From an uncultured Clostridia bacterium (lineage in GTDB: Bacteria; Bacillota; Clostridia; Oscillospirales; Ruminococcaceae), in assembly GCA_947631115.1 (NCBI GenBank), contig CANRKB010000009.1:1-64000 (forward strand): a stretch of 64,000 nt of DNA, given 5' to 3'. The translations under genes and the position numbers were made by a program. Shown in pieces: positions 1-8,963 of the stretch. The notes under the pieces are model-generated. The model saw only the letters and a list, made by a program, of their open reading frames with translations. It did not search any database and was not told the DNA's origin. Within the stretch, counting starts at the first letter, position 1. Every line of letters begins with the position of its first letter.

Positions 1-42
1 CTTTTATGCGCTGTTGTCGTTCGTTTCTTAAAGGTAGGAGTA

Positions 43-1110
43 TTGACAAAGAAAAAAGGCGAATGGCATTTTAATTTGGAAAAGATTACATCCGGAGCTG
101 AATTGTCAAAAGTTTTAATTTCTGCCGTTATTGCAGGAATAATAAATTGGGTAGTTGACGCGTCAAATCAACGTGATGAAACTGTCGAAGAAGAGGATTT
201 GCCGAAATCCATTAAAGCATTGGTACATCTTGCCGCATCAGCGCCCATACTTGCCGAAATAGCAAAATGCTCTGACAAATGGTACAAAAATATAGTCGAC
301 AATAAGGGCAATTACAAGAATATGCCCGCAGGAATACCGGGAATATTCCTGTCGCTGATTAAAGAAATATCCGCTCTTCCCGAGTTCAGAAATTCAAAAC
401 TTCCCGCGCTTTTGGACAAGCTCTGCCAAAAGCCGGATAACAACATTCTTGAGTCTGTGGCTTTAAAATCAGTCGGAAAGCAGATTGTTCCTGTTGCGTT
501 TAACGAGATCATTGTAAGAACGTTTTATTTTGTCAGAAGATTTATCATTGAAGTAAACGCGCATGATAATATGAACGAAATTACATGGGACAGCGTTATG
601 CCGTTCCAAAACAGGACGGTAGACCGTATGCTGACCGTGGCGAACATGACGTTTACGCTTGCGGATACAGCTGACGCGGCTGTTCGCGCGGCATTGGAAT
701 CGGGCGCAAACTGGGTATTGTTCTCGGGCAGATTTGTCACGCGCTTCAACTATGTAGGAGCAGGACGGGCGGCGCTGGCGATATTCAGAGAAATTTCCTA
801 CGAGGCAAAAGAAACGCAGCTTATCCACGAGAAAATGCTCTTGTCCGAACAAAAGACGGAAATCTTTCTGGCAAAGCTTCAGGAATTCAAAGCGCAGCTT
901 GACGAAAAGGTTTCAAATTATCTTGCCGAAGACATATCTGCCTTTATGGAGGGATTTAACGAGATAAACAAAGGGCTTTCTTCAAACGACTCGGATCTTG
1001 TTATTCACGGAAATATTATCATTCAGAAAGTCCTCGGCAGAGAGCCGCAATTTACAAACCAGCAGGAATTTGACGAACTGATGGAGTCGGATATTCCGCT
1101 TATATTTTAA
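43..1110 (+). CDS. Hypothetical mostly helical protein, first gene of a three-gene cassette
   Basis: I do not recognise a family for this 355-residue protein. It starts with a TTG codon 3 bases after an AGGTAGGAG ribosome binding site. The reading frame stays open to the left edge of the window, so a longer upstream start cannot be excluded. The sequence is soluble in character with one weakly hydrophobic stretch near residues 23-37. The C-terminal third (about residues 240-325) is rich in Lys, Glu and Leu and looks like coiled coil. There are no Cys clusters, Walker motifs or signal peptide. It lies 17 bp upstream of the TerB-like gene and is almost certainly co-transcribed with it and the Gly/Ala-rich membrane protein. 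A joint role at the membrane is an inference from the neighbours only. Confidence 0.75.
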   Translation: MTKKKGEWHFNLEKITSGAELSKVLISAVIAGIINWVVDASNQRDETVEEEDLPKSIKALVHLAASAPILAEIAKCSDKWYKNIVDNKGNYKNMPAGIPGIFLSLIKEISALPEFRNSKLPALLDKLCQKPDNNILESVALKSVGKQIVPVAFNEIIVRTFYFVRRFIIEVNAHDNMNEITWDSVMPFQNRTVDRMLTVANMTFTLADTADAAVRAALESGANWVLFSGRFVTRFNYVGAGRAALAIFREISYEAKETQLIHEKMLLSEQKTEIFLAKLQEFKAQLDEKVSNYLAEDISAFMEGFNEINKGLSSNDSDLVIHGNIIIQKVLGREPQFTNQQEFDELMESDIPLIF

Positions 1111-1127
1111 TTTGGGAGGTAATAAAA

Positions 1128-1922
1128 ATGCCGATAAAAGATTTCGGAAAAGGTATCAAGGATTCTCTGAAAGGAACGGTTGATACCGTAAAAGACAAGG
1201 TAAAGAGCATTGACGCGGAAAAAATCAAGGGCAATATCCATAGCGCAGCCGAAACTGTAAAGGATAAGGCCGTTCAAACGGGAAGTATGGCGACCGAACA
1301 GGTAAAGAAATTATTTAACAAGCAGCCGCAGGAAAAAGAACGCCCGATGTACGATTTTTCCCGCATCTCAACAAAAAGTGCGCTGAAGCTGATTTATTTT
1401 CTGATAGCGGCGGACGGTGAAATATTCCAAAGCGAAGAAGAAAAATTTGACGCTATAGGAAATGAACTTGAACAGGATTTCGGGCAGATAAAAGAAAGTC
1501 TTATAGGCGAGTGTAAAGCCGTTCTCGCGCCAACGGACGATATGAAAGAATATGTAGAATCACTGAAAAAAGGCGTGAGCGAGGTTTTATTCAATTCGGT
1601 AATATCGGATGGAGATACGCTTATACCGCCTGATCTGCTGGTTTGGGATCTGCTTGCGGTGGCTTACAGCGACGGATCTTTCGGCGAAGAAGAACAAGAA
1701 CTGGTAAATTATATTGTGGAGCAATTCGGCATTGACAATGGAATATTCCACGAAATGCACAGCAGCGCCGAAACACTGATGGATCTGGAAAAAGAACTGA
1801 CTTGGATAAAAAGCACAAACAAGCCTTATCTCACCATAGAGGCTCACGTTAACCAGATTAACGAACGCAAGAAATCACTAATGGATAGTGTAAAGACATT
1901 GATTTCACTTCAGGAGGTTTAA
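1128..1922 (+). CDS. TerB-like protein with amphipathic N-terminal repeats
   Basis: 264 residues. The first 65 residues hold Lys/Asp-rich amphipathic repeats (VKDKVKS, VKDKAVQ) like those of YtxH or LEA-type proteins. Residues about 80-200 resemble a TerB (tellurite-resistance type) helical fold with two acidic motifs of the kind that bind metal in that family: ADGE at 95-98 followed by EEE, and SDGSFGEEE at 181-189. The start is ATG after GGGAGG. The gene is followed 3 bp later by the next cassette member. TerB-type domains are known from stress and membrane-surveillance complexes in bacteria, but the partner proteins here are not Ter proteins, so the role is open. The TerB call is made from motif shape only. 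Confidence 0.7.
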   Translation: MPIKDFGKGIKDSLKGTVDTVKDKVKSIDAEKIKGNIHSAAETVKDKAVQTGSMATEQVKKLFNKQPQEKERPMYDFSRISTKSALKLIYFLIAADGEIFQSEEEKFDAIGNELEQDFGQIKESLIGECKAVLAPTDDMKEYVESLKKGVSEVLFNSVISDGDTLIPPDLLVWDLLAVAYSDGSFGEEEQELVNYIVEQFGIDNGIFHEMHSSAETLMDLEKELTWIKSTNKPYLTIEAHVNQINERKKSLMDSVKTLISLQEV

Positions 1923-1925
1923 GAT

Positions 1926-2945
1926 ATGCCGCTGCCGATTTTATTTATAGGTATTGCCGCCGCTGCTGCCACAGGCGGGTTGGGTATAGGAAAAGGCGTT
2001 AAAGCGGGAGTGGATCATCACTCTGCGACAAAGATAAACAAAAGTGCGAGCGAACTTGTAGAAACTTCAACAGCACGGATAAATGCCGAAAGGCTTGCCT
2101 GCGGAACAGCTCTGACTAAGCTTGGAGAGGAAAAAATATTTGTCCTCAATAACACTATTTCCGAATTTCTTGAAACCTTTACAAAGATAAAGAATGTAGA
2201 TTTCAGAAGCTCTGAAGGGCTTGAAGAATTAAATAAACTGCACATTGACAAGCAGGATTTTGTAGAACTGAAGTCAATGGTGACTTTTGCGGGGTCGCTT
2301 GCGGGAGGAGCAGTTGCGGGAACCGCAGGCGGCGCGCTTGCTGCTTTCGGCGCATACGGCGCGGCGCAGGCACTGGCGTGTGCGTCAACTGGAACAGCAA
2401 TTGCCTCGCTTAGCGGAGCGGCAGCTACAAATGCCACGCTTGCGTTTTTCGGAGGAGGTTCTCTGGCTGCGGGAGGTCTCGGAATAGCGGGAGGAACGGC
2501 TGTGCTGGGAGGACTTGTCGCAGGCCCTGCGCTTATGGTAATGGGACTTGTTGCAGGTCATGCCGCGAAAAAGGAACTTGAAAAAGCGAATACCAACAAA
2601 GCTGAAGCTGAACAGATAGCGGCTCAGCTTGAAACGGCGTCGCTTCAATGCGCAACAATCAGAAGAAGAACATATATGTTTTACAGTCTGCTTGCGCGGC
2701 TTGACTCTTATTTTCTGCCGTTAATCTACAAAATGGAGAACATATTCAGCATTGAGGGCGACGATTACAGCAAGTATGCCGCAGACTCAAAAAAGGCAAT
2801 TGCCTCGTGCGCAAGCATTGCCGTTTCAATTAAATCCGTTCTCGATACGCCGATACTGACAGACGACGGACTTCTGACAGATGAATCGGATAAGTCGGTA
2901 AACAATGTCGAGGGATTCTTGAAAAATATGAAGATTGAGTTTTAA
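1926..2945 (+). CDS. Gly/Ala-rich membrane-inserting protein flanked by helices
   Basis: 339 residues. A short hydrophobic N-terminus (residues 1-22) is followed by a helical, coiled-coil-like stretch (about 30-118). Residues 121-212 form a long Gly/Ala-rich hydrophobic region with many GG and small-xxx-small patterns. A second helical region (about 213-300) and an acidic tail complete it. Helices flanking a Gly-rich hydrophobic hairpin are the general layout of helical pore-forming or membrane-remodelling proteins, but I see no motif that fixes a family. The start is ATG after AGGAGG, whose last bases overlap the stop of the TerB-like gene. A strong inverted repeat follows the stop and closes the transcription unit. 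Confidence 0.72.
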   Translation: MPLPILFIGIAAAAATGGLGIGKGVKAGVDHHSATKINKSASELVETSTARINAERLACGTALTKLGEEKIFVLNNTISEFLETFTKIKNVDFRSSEGLEELNKLHIDKQDFVELKSMVTFAGSLAGGAVAGTAGGALAAFGAYGAAQALACASTGTAIASLSGAAATNATLAFFGGGSLAAGGLGIAGGTAVLGGLVAGPALMVMGLVAGHAAKKELEKANTNKAEAEQIAAQLETASLQCATIRRRTYMFYSLLARLDSYFLPLIYKMENIFSIEGDDYSKYAADSKKAIASCASIAVSIKSVLDTPILTDDGLLTDESDKSVNNVEGFLKNMKIEF

Positions 2946-3016
2946 ATAAAATTTCGGCATTTGCCGTTATGCCGAAACGAGCTTGTACGGATGAGTTACC
3001 CCAACTTAAGCGAAAT

Positions 3017-3052
3017 ACCCCCGAACCAACTTAAATTGATTCGGGGGTTCTA
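3017..3052. terminator. Bidirectional terminator hairpin
   Basis: Perfect 9-bp arms ACCCCCGAA (3017-3025) and TTCGGGGGT (3040-3048), extended inward by CAA/TTG, with a T-rich stretch after it on the plus strand and TATTT on the minus strand. It lies between the convergent cassette and metallopeptidase genes and can serve both. Confidence 0.75.
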
Positions 3053-3085
3053 TATTTTCAGTTATTCTCCGCGTGATGTAACTTA

Positions 3086-5635
3086 TCACATAAGGAACAC
3101 GAGTTTCAGCTTATTAAAGTCTATTGTCGCCGACTGATCGGAAGTCAGATCGCCGCTGAAAACAGAAGACAAGTATGTCTTTCCGTCAAGCATTACCAGC
3201 ACAAGCAATGAGGTCTGATTTTCGGGCATTGTATAGCACTTGGCAACGTCGTTTTTATCGGAGGTCACATATACAAGGGCGCCTGAACCGCTGAGCGTTT
3301 TCTGTATAGCCAACGACCACTGGCAGTCTTCGGGAACGTTCTCCAGCTTGTATTCAAGCTTTACCGTGCCTTCGGGTCTTTCGTAGCTGTCCCAAGACGT
3401 GGTGTCGCCGTAGAGGTTGGCTTTGTCGAGGATCTTGCTTACCGCGTCGAGCTTATCTTCAAAACCGAGCCTTACTATTGCAAGCTTAAGCATTTCGGCT
3501 ATATCCTTATATTCGCTGTTGGGTACCGCAGTATAAAGTGTGTACGCCCATATATCAAAGTTATCTTCAAGGCTCAGACCTACCTGATCCATCTGATAGC
3601 ATACAAACGGAAGTATGGAATTGTTTACGTGGATTCCGCCGCTGTCGTCAACAATAAATGAAGATGTATATCTGGTGTTCATTACGAAATTGACGTCGCC
3701 TATATATTCGGGCTGATTGCAGGAGTGCGGGTTTGACATACAGCGCAGAACGCTGGTTTTACCGAGCTGCTGCTCTGCGATATACCATACTTCTTTATTA
3801 CAGCCGGGCGGGTCTATCTGCATTTCTATAAGATTGCCGAGTATATCCGCATAGGATTCCTCTATAGAACCGGTGTTGTTTATGCTCGTGCCTTTGCTGT
3901 TGTGGCAGGCTTTTATTCCGTGCGTAAACTCATGGGCGGTAACATCAAAGCAAGCGCTGATGGGATAATTTCCGAACATAAAACAGCCGAATCCGCTCAA
4001 TACCGAGGTAAACGCGGCGTTGTCCATATCCTGACCGTATCCCGCGTTAAATCCTAAACCGAGCAGCAAGGGCAGTCCGTTGCCGTCTAAAGACTTAAAT
4101 CCTTTTGCGTCATAATAATCGTAGATAGTTCTCATGTTGCTGAATATGGTTACAAGAAGCGCGGGAGCTTCTTCGGCGCTTGCAAATGTCACGGGAACAA
4201 CTTCTTTTATCCCCGCGCTTTCAGCATCAAAAGTCTTAAAGGAATCCGCGCAGATTATCTTGCGCTCGGGATCGACAAAGTAATAGCCGTCGTCGTTTTT
4301 AGCTACAGGCAGAGTTACTTTCTGACCGTAATAGTCGGTAAATTCCATTTGCTCGGTCTTTACGTCGAAGTATTTGCTGTTGTCGATATTTTCATCGGTA
4401 TTAATATCAATGCTCTTTACGGGAACAACGTCGTATACTTCGCAAGATTTTGTTTCTATAAACAGCTTCAGATAACCCGAAGATTCCGTGCCGCTCGGCA
4501 GGTCGGTATTTTCGCTGGGCTTTACTTCATCAAGCTTTATATAGAACAAGAAGCAGGACGCCATGTAAGCGTTTTTGTGAAGAACTATAACGGGCTCGTC
4601 AGCAGAAACAAGCGTGCCGCCGTGTTCCTTAACGTATTTCTCCGCCGAAGTTTTTGCTTTTTCAAAGTTTTTCTGTACATCTTCTTCGGTAATATTAAGC
4701 GCGGCCGCGTCGGGGTCGATGGAGCTGGAAAGGCTGAAAGTATTGCCGTCCTTGTCAACGCCTATCTTGATATAAGCGTCGGAAACCTGCGCTATTCCCT
4801 GCATCTGAGTAAAGGTGTAGAAAGTGTCGCCGTTTTCCGCTGTGTCAGTCCTTAAATATGCAAGAACCACGTCCTTGCTGTTAAGAAGCGTATCTACAGC
4901 CCCAATAGAATTGAACGCCGTTTCGGGATCGGTGACCTTATAGTCGGTATATCTTCCGTTTATAAAGGAAATTTCTCCGCTGTCGGCGTATCTTGAAACA
5001 GTAGCCTTGCCGCCGTTCAGCCGCAATATATCCTCTTCGGAATTGTCATGTATTTCGGGCTGTTCGGGTACGTCAATGTTGAGCGTGACAGTTATCTTTT
5101 CGCCGCCGAGTTCCAGTTCAATTTCACGGTTTGAAGCGTTTTCGGCAACCTCTTCTGCCTCAGCCGTAAGCGGCAAAGACGATAAAGCGGCAGTACCCGC
5201 TATAGTTGCACATAAGAACAATGAAAGCAGCTGCTTTTTCTTTTTCGTCTTAGCAAAACCTATCGCCAATAAAGCCGCGCCCGAGAGCGCAATTGCAGCT
5301 ATACCGAAGTCCGAGCCTGTCTTGGGGTTTTCGTCTTTTGATAAAAGCTCTACATCTAAGGTAAGGCTGTCGCTGTCGCCTGCGTCAAGCGATAAGTCTT
5401 TTTTGGAGCTTTCGCCCTTAATTACCGCGTTATCCGATACGGATACGCTGTAGCCGATCCCGTCTACACTGTAGTAGTAATCGTTTGTAACAGTAGCCGT
5501 CACCGTCGCAGAGGCGTCGTCTTTGCTTTCCGCGCTGAGCGTTCCGTTTACGGAGTATTCTTCCGCAGAAGCGGAAAAGACAAACATTGAAGCTATAACG
5601 GTAGTAATTACCGCGGCAAACTTTGTTTTCTTCAT
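3086..5635 (-). CDS. Secreted M4 (thermolysin-type) metallopeptidase with internal sorting signal
   Basis: 849 residues with an N-terminal signal peptide (1-24). Residues 25-100 are a small beta-rich domain. It is followed by NPKTG (103-107), a hydrophobic segment (110-127) and KTKKKK (129-134), which is the layout of a sortase cell-wall sorting signal, and then by a second hydrophobic segment (135-155) that resembles another signal peptide. A propeptide-like FTP/PepSY region follows (about 200-410). The peptidase carries zinc motif HEFTH (568-572) and the downstream ligand region GSIEESYADILG with E593 and D597, as in M4 enzymes. The role is extracellular protein degradation. A sorting signal in the middle instead of at the C-terminus is odd and suggests fusion of a small wall-anchored protein to a secreted protease. 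It sits alone between two terminators. Confidence 0.88.
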   Translation of the reverse strand: MKKTKFAAVITTVIASMFVFSASAEEYSVNGTLSAESKDDASATVTATVTNDYYYSVDGIGYSVSVSDNAVIKGESSKKDLSLDAGDSDSLTLDVELLSKDENPKTGSDFGIAAIALSGAALLAIGFAKTKKKKQLLSLFLCATIAGTAALSSLPLTAEAEEVAENASNREIELELGGEKITVTLNIDVPEQPEIHDNSEEDILRLNGGKATVSRYADSGEISFINGRYTDYKVTDPETAFNSIGAVDTLLNSKDVVLAYLRTDTAENGDTFYTFTQMQGIAQVSDAYIKIGVDKDGNTFSLSSSIDPDAAALNITEEDVQKNFEKAKTSAEKYVKEHGGTLVSADEPVIVLHKNAYMASCFLFYIKLDEVKPSENTDLPSGTESSGYLKLFIETKSCEVYDVVPVKSIDINTDENIDNSKYFDVKTEQMEFTDYYGQKVTLPVAKNDDGYYFVDPERKIICADSFKTFDAESAGIKEVVPVTFASAEEAPALLVTIFSNMRTIYDYYDAKGFKSLDGNGLPLLLGLGFNAGYGQDMDNAAFTSVLSGFGCFMFGNYPISACFDVTAHEFTHGIKACHNSKGTSINNTGSIEESYADILGNLIEMQIDPPGCNKEVWYIAEQQLGKTSVLRCMSNPHSCNQPEYIGDVNFVMNTRYTSSFIVDDSGGIHVNNSILPFVCYQMDQVGLSLEDNFDIWAYTLYTAVPNSEYKDIAEMLKLAIVRLGFEDKLDAVSKILDKANLYGDTTSWDSYERPEGTVKLEYKLENVPEDCQWSLAIQKTLSGSGALVYVTSDKNDVAKCYTMPENQTSLLVLVMLDGKTYLSSVFSGDLTSDQSATIDFNKLKLVFLM

Positions 5636-5690
5636 GCTTTTCTCCTTTTGTTTGAATTTGAATAAGAATTACTTTTCCTATCCAATGTAA

Positions 5691-5719
5691 ATTTTATCAC
5701 ATTCAAAGGACGTTTTCAA
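5691..5719 (-). promoter_or_regulatory. Sigma-A promoter of the M4 peptidase gene
   Basis: On the minus strand: TTGAAA (5714-5719), a 17-bp spacer, and TAAAAT (5691-5696) preceded by TGTGA. It lies about 55 bp upstream of the start, which has AAGGAGAAA as ribosome binding site. Confidence 0.6.
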
Positions 5720-5800
5720 GCATGTAAGCCTGACGATTATGTAATCAAACCTGATTTTGGGGAAATCGCAGGAAAAGTTAACGACCAAATCAGACGCAAC

Positions 5801-5834
5801 TAAAAAACCCGAACCAATTAAACTTGGTTCGGGT
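5801..5834 (-). terminator. Rho-independent terminator of the zinc-ribbon gene
   Basis: Perfect 11-bp arms ACCCGAACCAA (5807-5817) and TTGGTTCGGGT (5824-5834) with a 6-base loop. On the minus strand the hairpin is followed at once by TTTTTT, just after the stop at 5843. Confidence 0.85.
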
Positions 5835-5842
5835 CCTGTCAA

Positions 5843-6664
5843 TTATTTCTGAGTGACCTTTATGCTGTTTCCGTTTTTCAATTCAACATAATACGAATAT
5901 GTTTCGTCGTCTGATACCGAAATGTACATCTCGCGGAATGTCGTTACATCTCCGGGATCGTAAATGGGCTTTTTGGAAAAAGTCTTCTGACCGCATATGC
6001 GGAACTCTATCTCGTGAGTTCCCTTGCTGAGTACCATATTATAGGTCTTGGTCTCGCCGTGCTTATGCGTCGCAATATTTTTATCGTCAATAAGAATATC
6101 TACGTCGTATTTGTTATAAACGGTATTCTTCTCGCACTGTACCTTTATCGCCACATTATATTCGGTTTTCTCCGGGACAACGGTTTCCGAAGGAGGCGTG
6201 TTGTTTGACGGAGGAAGAACGTTATTGCTGCTCGGCGGCACAACTTCGGTTTCATTATTTTCGGGCGGAGCAACGCTATTGTTGCTTGGCGGCGTAACTT
6301 CCGTTTCGTTATTATCGGGAGAAGCGTTATTGTTATCCGAAGCGATGTCGTCTGACGGAGCCTTGTTCGCCGAAGTATCGTTTTCCGATACCACGCCGCC
6401 CACAGCGGGAACATTCGCTGGAGGGGTCTGTTTTGAACTGTTTATCATTGTTGTTATACAAACGGTTACAAGCACCGATACCGCCGCTATTCCTATGCCG
6501 GCGAATATCAATCCCTTTTTATTGCTTTTGGGAGGCTCGGACGAATTATAAACGGGTCGGGCAAAATCATTTTGCTCCGGTACGATCTGCGATTTGCAAT
6601 AAGGGCAGACTTTAGAATCGTCTCTGATTGATCTTCCGCAAACGGGACATGAAATAAATGCCAT
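5843..6664 (-). CDS. Zinc-ribbon, single-pass membrane protein with Pro/Asn-rich stalk
   Basis: 273 residues. Residues 1-27 form a cytoplasmic zinc ribbon (CPVCGRS and CPYCKS, four Cys). A transmembrane helix follows at about residues 50-72. Residues 85-165 are a low-complexity stalk with repeats of the type NNETEV(T/V)PPS. A C-terminal beta-rich domain (about 168-273) would lie outside the cell. This zinc-ribbon, helix, stalk, domain architecture is common in Clostridia, but the function is not established and no catalytic motif is visible. The gene is monocistronic, with its own promoter and terminator. The ribosome binding site is GAGGTAGATC. Confidence 0.8.
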   Translation of the reverse strand: MAFISCPVCGRSIRDDSKVCPYCKSQIVPEQNDFARPVYNSSEPPKSNKKGLIFAGIGIAAVSVLVTVCITTMINSSKQTPPANVPAVGGVVSENDTSANKAPSDDIASDNNNASPDNNETEVTPPSNNSVAPPENNETEVVPPSSNNVLPPSNNTPPSETVVPEKTEYNVAIKVQCEKNTVYNKYDVDILIDDKNIATHKHGETKTYNMVLSKGTHEIEFRICGQKTFSKKPIYDPGDVTTFREMYISVSDDETYSYYVELKNGNSIKVTQK

Positions 6665-6793
6665 ATGATCTACCTCATTTCGTTATAATATTCGGCTTGC
6701 CTTTATATGAGCTTTTTGCGGTTTAAACTTTTATAAACGACAACTCGCTTCTATTCGCGGTTCTTCATCTCACGACAGTTTAAACCCTGATTA

Positions 6794-6822
6794 ATTATAA
6801 CACACAATTTCACAAATTTCAA
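6794..6822 (-). promoter_or_regulatory. Sigma-A promoter of the zinc-ribbon gene
   Basis: Minus strand TTGAAA (6817-6822), 17-bp spacer, TATAAT (6794-6799). It leaves a 5' leader of about 120 bases in which no clear regulatory fold was seen. Confidence 0.65.
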
Positions 6823-6957
6823 GTATTTTGTGGATTTTTCGGCATAATTTTCTTATGTATCAGATCTTCATTCGCACACACGGTCTTGACGACGATGTGT
6901 TGAAGCTTATTGCAAGAATAAAGCGCGGGGGAATTATTATTCGGTTTATCGGGTTTT

Positions 6958-8649
6958 TCACTCCGCGTGTTTAAATATCCAGATGGTTTCTTCTTTGCCG
7001 TCGGAAACAGCGTTGGTTCTGAGTATCTTAAGTTCCATAAGCGCTCCGTTTTTCTTTCTGTACAAATAATCAACGCTTTCTTTTGTATCAAGCGTTTTCG
7101 CAAGCTCTTCAAAGTTCAGAAGTTCGCAGAAGCCGTCTATATACTTGCTTTCGACAAATTTCGTAGCATACATCGTAAGCGCTTTGGAAACCGAAAACGA
7201 CGCTTCTTCGAGAAGCCCCTTGAAATATTCGGGAATAAAGATATGGCGCAGAGAATCGCGCTTTATGTCAATGAAATAAACGCCCGCGTACATCTCGCCG
7301 ATAAGACCGAGGAAATACTCCTCGTCGCGCTTTTCCGCAAGCATTTTTTCAAGTTCTTCGTTTCTTTCGCGCTTCTTGCGGTCTTTGTCCAAGCCCTTGT
7401 AATATTCCTCTTTGTTTATACGCATAGCCTGCTCGGCATTGTCCACGATCTTTGAAACGTCTGTATTCGCTCCGCTTGCAACTCCCGCGGATATTGCATA
7501 ATTCAGCTGAGCGAGCTTTTTGTTTACCTCTTTTGCCTTTGCCGTCACTTCTTCGGAGGTCAGGTGTTTGCTGAGCATAACATATTCGTCGCCGCCTATA
7601 CGGTAAACTCTGTCGTCGGGGAAAAAGCTCTTTAAAGTATCGGCTACGCAGCACAGCATATCGTCGCCCTTTTGATGACCGAGAGAGTTGTTTATCTCGT
7701 GGAGTCCGTTTGCGTCAACATAAAGACAAGTGATTGTCTTTGCCGAGCCTTTTCTTATCCTGTCGACATCGTCGTTGAATGTGTTTCTGTTATACAAAAG
7801 CGTAAGCGCGTCGCGGTTGAAGTTGTCGACAAGCTCCTCGCGGTGGCGAAGCTCCGACATATGTTCTTCGTGAACGTCTTTTACAAAGAGCAAAAGCTTT
7901 ACGTTATCGTCGGAATAGCCCTCGCCCATGACAATATCCATTTGCGCCCAGCGATAGCCGCCCGTTTTGTGCTTTCTTCTGTAACGGCAGCTGACGCGCG
8001 TTTTTTTCGTCCGAAAATGCTCTTTTATTTTTTCCGTATCGGTAAAGTTTTGGTACACGTCGAGGTCTTCTTCGTGAACGTTTCCCATACGCGCGAAATA
8101 TTCGAACCATTCCGTTATCTTATGTATACTGCCGTCGATTTGTTCGCTGCTGTCGGCTTTTATTATTTCAAAAGAATCGGCGGTCAGATCTATTTTAAGT
8201 ATCTTATAATATATAACGGAAAGCGTTGTCATCGCTTCGGTGAGCGCAGTTGAGCCTGCGTCGGAGTTCATTATGCTGAACACCGTCCAGGGGTTTTCGG
8301 GGGAACATTCTTTCGGAGAAGTTATGCTGAAAACATCCCATTTTCCGTCTGTTCTCTTATATCTGTAGACAATTCTCCGCTCCCCTGCGTAGACTCTGCG
8401 CCGAATGGTAGCGGGGTCAATAAACCTCAGATACCCGTCCTCATAATCTGCCGAAATATATTTGCTCTTCGCTATCTGCTGCGTGTAATCATAGATATTT
8501 GAAAATCCGCCTGGGTCTACGTTTATGTTCGGCGAAACCTTTAAAAACCGAAAATCCCCGTTTTCAATATTTACTTTTGCGAGCTGAACAAAATCGTTCA
8601 TCAGCGTGTTTTCAATGAAACCGTAAAGCTCCTTATCCTGTGAAGCCAT
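6958..8649 (-). CDS. Diguanylate cyclase-like protein (PAS-GGDEF-PAS architecture)
   Basis: 563 residues, no membrane helix, so cytoplasmic. The N-terminal half (about 140-265) has PAS-like sensor character. The GGDEF domain spans about 280-405 with DANGLHEINNSLGH at 312-325 and signature GGDEY at 352-356 in place of GGDEF. The C-terminal 130 residues form another PAS-like domain. The reaction would be cyclic di-GMP synthesis from two GTP. The Tyr for Phe change and the DANGL in place of the usual D-x-D-x-F are seen in many Clostridia GGDEF proteins, so activity is likely but not certain. It has no adjacent EAL or receptor gene. The sensed signal is unknown. Confidence 0.85.
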   Translation of the reverse strand: MASQDKELYGFIENTLMNDFVQLAKVNIENGDFRFLKVSPNINVDPGGFSNIYDYTQQIAKSKYISADYEDGYLRFIDPATIRRRVYAGERRIVYRYKRTDGKWDVFSITSPKECSPENPWTVFSIMNSDAGSTALTEAMTTLSVIYYKILKIDLTADSFEIIKADSSEQIDGSIHKITEWFEYFARMGNVHEEDLDVYQNFTDTEKIKEHFRTKKTRVSCRYRRKHKTGGYRWAQMDIVMGEGYSDDNVKLLLFVKDVHEEHMSELRHREELVDNFNRDALTLLYNRNTFNDDVDRIRKGSAKTITCLYVDANGLHEINNSLGHQKGDDMLCCVADTLKSFFPDDRVYRIGGDEYVMLSKHLTSEEVTAKAKEVNKKLAQLNYAISAGVASGANTDVSKIVDNAEQAMRINKEEYYKGLDKDRKKRERNEELEKMLAEKRDEEYFLGLIGEMYAGVYFIDIKRDSLRHIFIPEYFKGLLEEASFSVSKALTMYATKFVESKYIDGFCELLNFEELAKTLDTKESVDYLYRKKNGALMELKILRTNAVSDGKEETIWIFKHAE

Positions 8650-8963
8650 TTTGCCTGTTACCTCTTTAATTTATGAAATAATTGAAAATAAAAAGCGTTG
8701 GATCAGATCCCACAACATTACATTATAGCACTATTTTATTATAAGCTCTATAACATTTTTAAATTTTCGTAACATTACACAAAAAATTTCAGCATTATTC
8801 AAATAAAAACATAAGATATTACGCCACATTTTGTTATTAAACTGTTGTTTAATTTTCAAATGATAAACGGCAAATTTAAAAAGCACTTGAAATCCGAAGC
8901 GGAAAATTGTATAATGTAAATGTAAAAATTTGACGAAAGAATTTTAAAAGGCAGGTCTTTCAA
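8650..8963. other. AT-rich divergent intergenic region
   Basis: About 310 bp between the divergent GGDEF and AlkZ-related genes. It holds the promoter of the plus-strand gene (8887-8915) and two minus-strand TATAAT-like boxes (8722-8727 and 8738-8743) that may serve the GGDEF gene but lack good -35 boxes. Nothing else was seen. Confidence 0.5.
8887..8915 (+). promoter_or_regulatory. Sigma-A promoter of the AlkZ-related gene
   Basis: TTGAAA (8887-8892), 17-bp spacer, TATAAT (8910-8915), about 50 bp upstream of the ATG. Confidence 0.7.

Noticed and set aside
43..2945. Tellurite-resistance operon
   Set aside because: Only a TerB-like fold is suggested; no TerC, TerD or TerZ-type proteins are present.
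4349..5453. Long plus-strand frames opposite the M4 peptidase gene
   Set aside because: The minus-strand frame has clear domains, promoter and signal peptide. The opposite frames are low-complexity mirrors of it with no ribosome binding site.
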